NCBI GenBank assembly: GCA_037975125.1 | Contig: JAJQOW010000014.1 | Location: 19,091,685 to 19,155,684 of the forward strand | Direction: 5' to 3' | Length of the DNA: 64,000 nucleotides | Source: Latrodectus hesperus | Taxonomy: Eukaryota > Arthropoda > Arachnida > Araneae > Theridiidae | The notes under the pieces: model-generated | The model's input: the letters and a program-made list of their open reading frames with translations, nothing else | Database searches by the model: none | What the model was told of the DNA's origin: nothing | Shown: positions 56,036 to 64,000 of the stretch, piece by piece | Numbering within the stretch: position 1 is the first letter of the stretch | Layout of the letters: the number at the start of each line of letters is the position of its first letter | Program-made: the position numbers and the translations under genes

Positions 56036-56303
56036 TAACTTTTTTTTTTGTCGTGGTATACTTTTGACGATTTCAAAATTTGGTGGCGCACGATAATTAG
56101 TTTAAAAGTTGCTTTCTTACCAATACTACACCGAGTAAAATAGTTTATCATAATAATTTTGAATGTGAAATAATATATGTATTACAAAAACAATAGTAAG
56201 TTTATTATTTTACTCATAATAAAAAACCATAATTATTTTTATATACATTTTTAAAATTTGGCGGTACACAAAAGTACCGTAGCACAATGATTGAGAATTA
56301 CTG
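56036..56303. mobile_element. hAT-like MITE
   Basis: It begins CAGTAATTCTTAACTTTTTT and ends ATGATTGAGAATTACTG, giving inverted termini of about 13 bp (CAGTAATTCT) with a further weaker match inside. The flanks GTATAGAC and ATCTAGAC resemble an 8-bp duplication with two differences, as used by hAT elements. The interior is AT-rich and non-coding. Confidence 0.72.
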
Positions 56304-57969
56304 ATCTAGACAATCGCTAAGGCTAAAGATATCGCTAAAGATATGTTTAACACATATTAAATGTAGCTTATAAAAAAGTACAACGGTTATTTGATTACAC
56401 TATTTTAATTACATCTATCGATTTAATTTATTGTTTTTAATTATATTCAGTAGCTATGATAGAAAATCACACAACTGTTAATAAAAGAAACAATCTGGTA
56501 TGTCCTAGTATAATTACATATTAAATAATTGATGAAAATATCATTTTTTGATACTTAAATATCAGTTAGGATTATTAATTGATTTACAGTCTTTCAATAA
56601 CTCTTTTATCTCTCTTGTTATTGATTGCTCTTGTTATTACAGAATGAAGTAGAAATAATAAAAAATGAGAGATTTATAATTTGAATTAAATATTCTAATA
56701 AAAATAAAATACGGAACCTGTTGAATCGTTGTTGAAAATAATGATCAATATTTAGTTTCCAGTTTTAGTTATTTTATAATAATATTGCATTAATCAACAT
56801 GTCCTTAATGTGTTATTTTAATGCATGCATAATGTTATTGTTTTAATGCATTTATACTACTTACCAGAAGGCTTAATTTATTTGTATCCAGGTATTTTTC
56901 TATGATCTATATATGGAAACGAAGGCTAACATCAATATATTTCAGAATATTACATATGTGTTGAAAATTTTTCATTTCAGCCAGAAAATTCTTGTCAAGT
57001 CTTATGAAATGATTGAAAAAAATCATAAGCGAAGTCAAGAAATATGTTCAGATTTGCTTTAACATTAATAAAGAAATAACTATTTTCCATCATTCAAAAT
57101 AGTAATTTTTAGAGAGGAAAACTAAATTTTTTATTCCTAATCTCTCAATGCGTACATACTCCTATATTTTCTCAATCACTAGTTATTGACGCATTTAAAC
57201 TGATAATAATTATTTCAATTTTATTCAAATTTATGTTTCAAGGCATGACAATTTAATAACATAATTTTAAACATTTTATTTTTTTTAGGTTTTAATTCTG
57301 AAAATTACTTTAGATATTCACTTTGTGAGTTTTTCTAGTTGTGGACATTGTTATCATCAACAATCGTAATTGGATTATATACATTTTTTAGCGAGGCATA
57401 TTAAAGATTATCTTTTAAATGTTCCCTCTCGTACATAAAAACTAATAGGAATATGAATCTTGCATAATATTGATACAAAATATTAGGTAGCCGTGATTAA
57501 TATGAGCATCAAAGTTTTAAAGAATATGCTGTTTAATGTAAATATAAATTCAAGCATAAATCCATTAATTTTTGCTGCTGAAGTAAAATAATCTTAAATA
57601 ACTTTAGGAAGTTTAGTGTACGATTACGTCCATGAATCAAAAAGTAGTATCCATATTCAAAAAGTCCTGTTGTTGTTACTTGGTAATAATCTATAATGTT
57701 TTGCATTTTCAACAGTGATTTCCATAAAACAATGACACCTATTTTCAATTCTTTTTTTTAATAACGTCCTTCTCGCTGGACAAGCAGTTAATATTTTAAT
57801 ATGTACTTGAGAGTCACTGAAAATCCACACAAAACATTCGTATGCTTGATTTTAATATTTTTTGCTATTAATAATGTATCGAGGCTTTATGCTTAGTTGG
57901 TTTATGTTCTTATTAGTTTACTGGCAATTAGCTAATTTTTATTTCTGATTTCGCTATAAAAGTATTATG
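56304..57969 (+). other. papilin intron 14, AT-rich part
   Basis: Nothing recognised. The - strand frame at 57533-57748 is of AT-rich composition and has no similarity that I can name. Confidence 0.55.
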
Positions 57970-57971
57970 TA

Positions 57972-58751
57972 CAGGGTGATCTTTTTTAAAGTGACAGTGT
58001 TTGGAACTCCCTGTGGCGCAGATCTAATAGCCGAAATAACGCCAAACTTGGTATTTAGACAAATCAAGACATGGGAAAAAAGATTCCGTGAAAAAAATTT
58101 TAGTTTCAAAAGTCACCACGTGGGTCTCTTGTGGCGCTGGTTTAGCTTACAATAATGAGAATTAGCATAAAAAACTTGTTTTAAAGAAAAATGAAAATTT
58201 TGTGCAATGACAGTGCCAGTAATAGGGGCCATAAAAGCAAGTAATAGACAGCTCCGACAAATAATCTCAGCTGAAGTAAATGAACTCCAGTGGCCATGCC
58301 TCTCACGTTACCAGAACGTGCTTTTATGTTGGTGGAGTATCAAATTTGTCTTTTCTAAAGGAAAACATAACAAAGACAGTGCGGAATGTTCCTCGTGATA
58401 TGTTTCGTACGGCTGTGCAGAACGTTGTGCACAGAATGCACTGTGTTATTTCTGAGAACGGTGCTCACATGGAATGTGGTCTAATTCCTCACCGGGGAAG
58501 TTAATGTAGTAAATAAATATTAATAATTTAACTGCACGATTGTATGTGTTAGTATTTTCTTTTTCTCACATTTTATACATTATAAAGTGCCACAAAATAA
58601 CCTAGCGGCAATTTTTGGAAATAAAATTTTTTTCACGGAATATTTTTTCCCTTGTTTTGATTAGTCTAAATACTAAATTTGGCGTCATTTCGGCTATTAG
58701 ACCGCGCTACAGGGCGCTCCAAACACTGTCACTTTAAAAAAGATCACCCGG
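57972..58751. mobile_element. mariner-group element with about 140-bp TIRs
   Basis: The ends are CAGGGTGATCTTTTTTAAAG and, inverted, CCGGGTGATCTTTTTTAAAG, flanked by TA. The inverted match runs about 140 bp per side with scattered differences (AAAGTGACAGTGTTTGGA, TCTAATAGCCGAAAT, TTCCGTGAAAAAAATTTT). The interior keeps only a transposase C-terminus, so this is an internally deleted copy. Confidence 0.9.
58380..58503 (+). pseudogene. transposase C-terminus
   Basis: The + strand has NVPRDMFRTAVQNVVHRMHC and VISENGAHME, typical of the last 30 residues of many arthropod Tc1/mariner-group transposases (..VPR....AV.N...R...CI...G.H.E). The catalytic domain is deleted. Confidence 0.7.
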
Positions 58752-59938
58752 TATATCAGTTAATGTTGTTCTCAAGTGTATTTTCGCTAATTATGTATTA
58801 AATTCTTAATACAATACATGAGAATGAGATTTTGGACAATATATTAGGAATCTAAAAATTTCACATGGTGATATTGTCGCATATCCTCTTAACATTTGAT
58901 TTATTATCTTTTTTGAATGTTTAAAAGGAAGTTACTTACAAAAAATTCTGTAGAAAAATATTTAAATTTTCGCATTTATCTAATGCCAAGAATATCCATA
59001 TCTGCAATTCCAATTAGAAAAAGATGACATAATCCAAGAGGATGTAGGTATAAGAGTATTAAGCGTCCTTATGATATTTGAACCGTATATATTTGAATCT
59101 ATTATTATTTTTGCATACTTCAACATTTTATATACTGTGCTTTCCTGTTTTTATATTTTTTATATAGTGGGTAAACAAAGATGATAATGAGATTTCAGTA
59201 CTCTGTCCTACAGTTCGAATGTCGTTGAATTCGATTCCTCTTCCGAGCATTGATATTTGTATGGCTCGGAATTCACTTTAAGAGCATTTTTAACTCTTAT
59301 GAGAAAAAAAAGTGATATTACAATCAACAATAAATCTAAATTCTTTTGTTATTTTGCTATGAAATTTTTTTATTTTACTATTTCATAGAATCACACCTTT
59401 CTATAAAATTCGGATTTCTATCAAGATTTAAATTTCTTTTAGACTTTTACATAGACTTGGAACATTTTGTGAGCCATTTTTATAAATATTAAAAGAAATA
59501 AAATCATAAAAATAAAGTTATACTTAACAATGGTATTTGTAAAAAATTAGGGTTAAAAAATTGTCTAATCTTGAATATGTTGTTACATATGGCATTATTG
59601 GAAAAATCAGTCCAAAATACAAAACAGCTCAAATATCACAGAAGAACAAATATACTAAAAAGAACAAACATTTAAATAACCTGAACAAAATAACATGAGA
59701 ACAAAAGTAAAAATTTCAAAAAAAATATTTTTTTTTTAATTTAACAAGGAAAAGAACAGAAGAATTGGAATCTTTAAAAGGAGATCATGAAAGTTCTAGC
59801 TTTAAAGTACAATTTGTTTATCTCATTCCATTATTAAGAACTTCTATCTAACTCTGGGCATATAAGAAGATGTTCTGCGTCTCCTTCTTGAATATGATGT
59901 AAACAAATAAGTTACTTTGTTTAGTTCAATTTTATGAA
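58752..59938 (+). other. papilin intron 14, AT-rich part
   Basis: A stretch at 59190-59280 (GTTGAATTCGATTCCTCTTC then CGAGCATTGATATTTGTATGG) resembles the Box B region of SINE D at 46930 and may be a very decayed copy. Nothing else recognised. Confidence 0.4.
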
Positions 59939-60890
59939 ATGTAAGGTGTTTCTAAATTAATATCGTAGTTTTAACGCTTTGTAGCATTTATTAGGTAAAA
60001 CTTAAAATCATAATTATTGTAAACAATTATGATTTTAAGTAAAACTTAAAATCACAATCTTTCATGAAATGCAAATGTAACTCAAACAGTTATACGTACA
60101 AGTTAACATGTCTTCAATGAGAACATCTTTCGTCACCCGGCACACATCAAGTCGATAGCTTAGTTTTTCCCAAACGTTTGTAATGTCATTGTTGCAATAG
60201 GTGTCTCAATCCTATTTCTTAGCACAATCCTTTATGAATCCCACAATTAGCAATCACGTAGCGTGAGATTAGATGATCGGGGAGGTCATGTGAAACAAGC
60301 TCTGTGATTGGGCCCTTTTGGGGTCGGGTACAGAGATGCTCAACCAATAATCGCGTACATCGTTATGCCAAAGAGTCGGTGTTATTGAAGAGAGTTGAGT
60401 TATTTATTTGGTTTGTCCTCTATCATTTGGGGGAATATTCATTGTTGTAAGACCTCAAGATAAAAAATAACACAGTTACAATTTGTTTCTCGAAAAAAAA
60501 AAAAAGCTGGATTATCAGCAAAGGAATAATGACAGAGCTTGTTTTGCGTGGCCTTCACGCTCACCCGATCCAACGAAAAGCAATTGCAACCTGTGTGATT
60601 CATAAAGGATCATGTGTATATGTGCATCCATAATCATCTGATCTACCTGACCGAAGAAAGAGGACTAAGGGATCCGTTGCAACAACTACACCATGAACAC
60701 TAAACATAATTTAGTAAAAAAGAAATAAGCTATCGACTTGACGTGTACCGTGTGACGAGAAATGCTCTCATTGAACACTTGTAAACTTGTACGTTTAACT
60801 GTTTCAGTTACATTTGCATTTCATGTAATAATTCTAATAAGTATTACAAAGCTTTAAAACATCGATAGTCATTTAGGAACATCCTGTATT
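59939..60890. mobile_element. fold-back transposon with about 230-bp inverted arms
   Basis: The left arm (about 59939-60170) and the reverse complement of the right arm (about 60725-60890) match over long stretches (TGAAATGCAAATGTAACT, CAATGAGA.CAT, CATCAAGTCGATAGCTTA). Each arm encodes, in opposite orientation, the transposase C-terminus (SYRLDV-RVT..LIE). An additional palindrome (CTTAAAATCATAATT and its complement) lies at about 60001-60040. As in the element at 8313, two 3' ends face each other. Confidence 0.82.
60110..60240 (-). pseudogene. transposase C-terminus, left arm
   Basis: The - strand reads CNNDITNVWEKLSYRLDVCR and VTKDVLIEDM, a Tc1/mariner-group C-terminus. The right arm carries LSYRLDVYRVTRNALIEHL on the + strand, so the same coding end is present twice in inverted orientation. 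Confidence 0.65.
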
Positions 60891-60948
60891 ATAGTTAGGA
60901 CAAAGAAAATTAAACAAACGCATAGTTTTTTGTACATGTATTATAAGT

Positions 60949-61241
60949 TGGGCAGCGGTGGCCTGGTTGGATAGGACGTCATTTTCAGAAGGTGGTGAGT
61001 TCGAATCCCAGCCAACCGAAGAGCCGTCATGTTCACTAATGGATGCTGGGGCACGTTAAAACTGAGCGTGGTCGCAATGTCCTCCAAGTGGAATGATACC
61101 TCTGGGGTGGCAGGCCAAGTATTGAGGATCTTCTGCCTGGTCTTTACTTCAAAGTCACGAAAACTGCAACCGGTTGCTTTTATCTAACTAGTAGAGTCCA
61201 ACTCAGGACTAGGTACAAGGAAGCATGCTGGTGTAACAACA
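60949..61241 (+). mobile_element. tRNA-derived SINE, family A copy 2 (young)
   Basis: It is flanked by a perfect 15-bp target duplication ACATGTATTATAAGT (60934-60948 and 61242-61256). Box A GTGGCCTGGTTGG is at 60958-60970 and Box B GAGTTCGAATCCC at 60997-61009; both are good RNA polymerase III promoter boxes. The element is 293 bp and ends GTAACAACA. Compared with the copy at 17177 its boxes and duplication are intact, so it is younger. Confidence 0.95.
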
Positions 61242-61658
61242 ACATGTATTATAAGTGTGTGCTTTATTTTATCTTATAAATTTAAGTAACTGTAGATAGT
61301 TTTTTGATAGAAAATTCCATCACATATTTTACATAAACCTACAAAGTAAAATATAAAATTCTAATAAAATGAATTTTTTAGTTATGCAATGATTAAAAAA
61401 TTATTTTACTAAGCTTTTTCATGGGTAATTTAAATTCCTTAACCTTTTCACGACGGGGCGCCTTTGTTTAAGACGCGCGTTCAGGACGAAGCTGAAGTGA
61501 AAGGAATGATATTACAGGACGGGGGTTTTTCTCCGCTAGGCCTAACTTTAGAAAAAAATTCGTAAATAATAAAGTTAAAGTCCTATCGACGTGATTTTTG
61601 GTAGCATTTTAGATTATCACATAATCTATTTAATAATGTTTTTCCTTCAATTTATTTG

Positions 61659-61659
<1 letters not shown>

Positions 61660-61690
<31 letters not shown>
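61660..61690. repeat. (AT)n microsatellite inside the piggyBac element
   Basis: About 15 AT dinucleotides without interruption. Confidence 0.93.
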
Positions 61691-61692
<2 letters not shown>

Positions 61693-61859
61693 TTGCTTAC
61701 TTTGAGAAATAATTTTCGACAGTGCAATTCTAGTTTTTCCAAAATTTTAATTGACAAAACACTTCAACATATTTTCAAATTAATAAAAACTATACAAGGG
61801 CTATTTACAAGAAAAAATAACAAAATTTAAAATGAAGACTGAGTATAGAAAATCTTAAA

Positions 61860-62090
61860 TCACGGAGAAACGCAAAGTCCGACATTGCATGATTTCCAAG
61901 TACAAAATGTTTGTTGTGTTTTCTTTTCTTTCATCAAGGTTTGTGAGCAAACAATGCACTTTCTGCGACTTTTTTCTCCCTTTTTGTTCAAATTAAGGGT
62001 AGGAAAATCACCAGATAATTGCCTACCAGATAATCCTCGCCATAATAATCTGGAGTTGAGAATTTTCAAAATAACAAGGAAAGTGAGCAA
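61860..62090 (-). pseudogene. piggyBac transposase C-terminal cysteine-rich domain
   Basis: The - strand frame ends GEKSRRKCIVCSQTLMKEKK followed by TFCTWKSCNVGLCVSP. CxxC...C..C.VGLC is the zinc-binding C-terminal domain of piggyBac transposases, which binds the element ends. The preceding RLL-RGLSGRQLSGD resembles the usual R-L-x-G-R-H segment. The catalytic DDD region is missing. Confidence 0.85.
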
Positions 62091-62493
62091 ATATAACCGA
62101 AAGCAGTAAAAATTTTAACGAAACTGACGCTAAAACCCTAAAAGACTTCCAATAGTAGCGAAAACAAAATAAAAAAAGTGTTCGGAGAGCTATCAGAAGC
62201 GAGAATGCTTAAATCACGTGGATACTTGAAGAGCCGAGCTGTGCTTGTTTACATTGAGATTTCCTCTCTCCCCACCCACAGCCGATAATCAAAATACCAA
62301 AAAAAGCAGGAAAACGAAAAAAATGAAGGTCAGAACACTAAAACTACGTTCAGTTTAAATGTAATGGACACATAGAGCCATCTAGTGATTCTTAAAAATT
62401 GTTCCAGCTTTTAAAATGCATATATGCACCGCCCGGCCCTCACTTTCGTCCGTACGAAATGCATATATGCACCGCCCGTCGCGAAGAGGTTAA

Positions 62494-62839
62494 TATCAAT
62501 TTTAGTAAGTAAGTCTTTCATCCAAATGCACACATTATATTAACATGTATGTAATCAACAAATCGTTTTTATTCAAACTAAATAAAATGTAAGAAAGACG
62601 AATATTTTTTTTCATATCAGGAAATATAAATTTAGAGGTACTCAACTACAAATACAGGTATATAGGTTTTTAAAATAATTAGGGAATTAAGCGAAAGAAA
62701 TCAATCAGTTTGAAAATTTTCAAAAATTCATTTTCTCAATAAATGTTTTTCAGATTTCGTATTTAATTCATTACAAATAAAGAGGAATTCAAAACAAGCA
62801 AAACAAACTTTATATATATATTGCGCTTTTTTACTGCAG
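62494..62839 (+). other. papilin intron 14, 3' end
   Basis: AT-rich intron sequence ending at the TTTACTGCAG acceptor of exon 15. Nothing recognised. Confidence 0.6.
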
Positions 62840-62981
62840 TGTTCTGTACCATGTGGGGGAGGAGAAAGAACAAGAAAAATTTTATGTTTTCATGAAGAGG
62901 ATGTCGTTGAATCCAGTATGTGTGATCCAACTGAAGAGCCCTTTTCAAAAGAAACATGCAACATGACTCCTTGTGATGATG
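62840..62981 (+). CDS. Ppn: papilin exon 15: TSR7
   Basis: The acceptor is TTTACTGCAG. It reads CSVPCGGGERTRKILCFHEE to SKETCNMTPCDD, the seventh TSR. The donor is best placed at GATGATG|GTTTGT (phase 1 end); this site is weaker than the others, so the 3' border is the least certain of the chain. The gene must continue to the right of the window. Confidence 0.9.
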
Positions 62982-63164
62982 GTTTGTGGCATTTTATTTG
63001 CATATTGAGTTATTTAAACTATTATTCTCCTCTTTATTAACCGTGTTTTTCTTTAATACTATTTCATAAAGTTTCTGTACATTAATATTTTTATTTTTGA
63101 ATGAAATATACGTTTTCATAAGCTTTGGTCAATACTGAATCTAAGTGTAATGGCAGCTTTTACT
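62982..63164 (+). other. papilin intron 15, 5' part
   Basis: AT-rich sequence after the GTTTGT donor; nothing recognised before the LINE begins. Confidence 0.5.
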
Positions 63165-64000
63165 CGAATGTTATAAAAGCCTGGATTCTCTTTCCAATGA
63201 AATGATTAAATACTTTAATTCTTCTGTTCTTCCTGCTGTATTCAATTTATGCTTAAAATTTTCTCTCTTCCCTGCTCTTTGGAAAAATGCTAAAGTTGTC
63301 TTAATCCCAAAGAGTTTGAACTCTAAGCGACCGCACCTTAAGAATATTAGATGTATTAGCTTATTGCCTTGCATTGGAAAATGTCTCAAAAATCTTCTTA
63401 CAAACAGACTAAGATGGCATATTAACAATCGCAATTATATTAGTAAAGACCAATATGAATTCACACCACAGAAATCTACTGAGGATGCACTACTGCGACT
63501 TGTTCACATTGTAAAGGAAGGGAAAATGAAAAATTTGTTCACTATTCTCCTTTCATTGGACATAAAAGGAGCGTTTGATAACGCGTGGTGGCCCTTTATT
63601 ATTTCTTTAATGAAGTAGGCTTGTACTCCTTCAAATATTCTGAATCTCTTCCGCAGTTTCTTGAACAAAGAACGGCTGTTCTCACTCTTGGCAATAAGTT
63701 GAAAGTAGTTAACATCCAAAAAGGATGTCCACAAAACTCTGTTTCTGGCCCATTTCTTTGGAACCTAATTATGAATGATTTACTGAAAAAATTGAATGCA
63801 TTTAGGTGCTGGAAAATTGCTTTCGCAGATGACTTACTCATAATTATTCAGAACAAAAACTTTCCCGATTTATGCAGCTCTGCTCAAGATATTCTTGATT
63901 TTATTCATGATTGGGCTCAACATTGCAAGCTGGAATTCAATCATATGAAGTGCAAAGTAATGATGATTCACAAAAAGGCTAACATTGATGCCATTATCAA
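63165..64000 (+). pseudogene. LINE reverse transcriptase, running off the window
   Basis: The + strand reads IKYFNSSVLPAVFNLCLKFS, ALWKNAKVVLIPK (RT block 1-2), a P-I/C-x-L-L-P-C-I-G-K block, QYEFTPQKSTEDALLRLV and SLDIKGAFDNAWW (first catalytic Asp). A TAG at 63616 then breaks the frame. After it come a GCPQNSVSGP block and IAFADDLLIII with the FADD catalytic pair at about 63825-63835. The order is that of jockey/R1-type LINEs. It is sense to papilin and continues past 64000. Confidence 0.92.

Larger units (their letters stand above)
61443..62489 (-). mobile_element. piggyBac-type element, internally deleted
   Basis: It is flanked by TTAA on both sides (61439-61442 and 62490-62493), the signature target of piggyBac. 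The ends are CCTTTTCACGACGGGGCG and, inverted, CCTCTTCGCGACGGGCGG. The repeated string ATGCATATATGCACCGCCCG near the right end is a subterminal repeat. The length of about 1.05 kb is less than half of an autonomous element. It lies in papilin intron 14. Confidence 0.93.
13954..62981 (+). other. Ppn: papilin gene, 5' two-thirds (15 chained exons)
   Basis: Papilin is a secreted basement-membrane glycoprotein with a papilin cassette (TSR, ADAMTS-like cysteine-rich region, spacer, further TSRs) followed in insects by Kunitz and other repeats. Here fifteen exons chain with matching phases and GT-AG borders into about 694 codons: a hydrophobic leader, TSR1, cysteine-rich region, spacer and TSR2-TSR7. 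Landmark strings match insect papilin closely, for example [45 protein letters not shown] and VEWIISDWSG. No metalloprotease domain precedes TSR1, which separates it from true ADAMTS proteases; an ADAMTS-like protein is the alternative, but the run of TSRs fits papilin better. The start-codon exon and the Kunitz-bearing 3' part are not in the recognised exons. Introns carry most of the repeats in the window. Confidence 0.93.

Noticed and set aside
13954..62981. ADAMTS metalloprotease gene
   Set aside because: No zinc-protease motif or disintegrin-like region precedes TSR1; a signal peptide leads directly to TSR1, and the TSR series matches papilin.

Overview
This is a very AT-rich, intron-rich and transposon-dense stretch of animal nuclear DNA. 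The one host gene I can follow is papilin (Ppn), an invertebrate extracellular-matrix proteoglycan-like protein. It lies on the + strand, and fifteen coding exons can be chained in frame from a signal-peptide exon at 13954-14023 to a seventh thrombospondin type-1 repeat (TSR) at 62840-62981. The match to the insect papilin cassette (TSR, cysteine-rich region, spacer, six more TSRs) is strong. The 3' part of the gene, where other papilins carry Kunitz domains, lies outside the window, and the exon with the start codon is not securely found. The repeats (RNase H-bearing LINEs and tRNA-derived SINEs, both with (CAA)n tails, Tc1/mariner, pogo, piggyBac and BEL/Pao) and the gene order suggest an arthropod, most likely a spider. 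That placement is inference.

Layout: 1-13.9 kb holds no recognisable host coding sequence. It contains a decayed Tc1 element (3.2-4.5 kb), a MITE (5.7-5.9 kb), a fold-back mariner (8.3-9.0 kb), a decayed mariner (12.45-13.2 kb) and two GC-richer islands. From 13.95 to 35.0 kb lie papilin exons 1-8 (signal peptide, TSR1, cysteine-rich region, spacer). Their introns hold LINE fragments, SINEs, a 231-bp satellite and a nearly complete Tc1 element. From 35.0 to 41.5 kb is one intron, largely filled by an antisense 5'-truncated BEL/Pao retrotransposon. From 41.5 to 63.0 kb lie exons 9-15 (TSR2-TSR7). Their introns hold a pogo element with a LINE nested in it, a piggyBac remnant, more mariner derivatives and SINEs. 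A LINE reverse transcriptase runs off the right end.

The most unusual structure is at 31029-34937. The 3' end of a papilin intron, including a strong splice acceptor and the first 69 bases of the following exon, is repeated in tandem 23 times. Only the last copy continues into the full exon with a normal donor. The spliceosome therefore has to pass 22 nearly identical acceptor-plus-partial-exon copies. Each copy also contains an internal GGTAACT donor-like site that would define a 36-nt microexon of matching phase. Other items worth attention are two transposon derivatives built as fold-backs of two transposase 3' ends, a 25-bp perfect palindrome, a pre-miRNA-like hairpin, and a 3' tail shared by LINE and SINE families. 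All calls come from reading the sequence; no database or RNA evidence was used.
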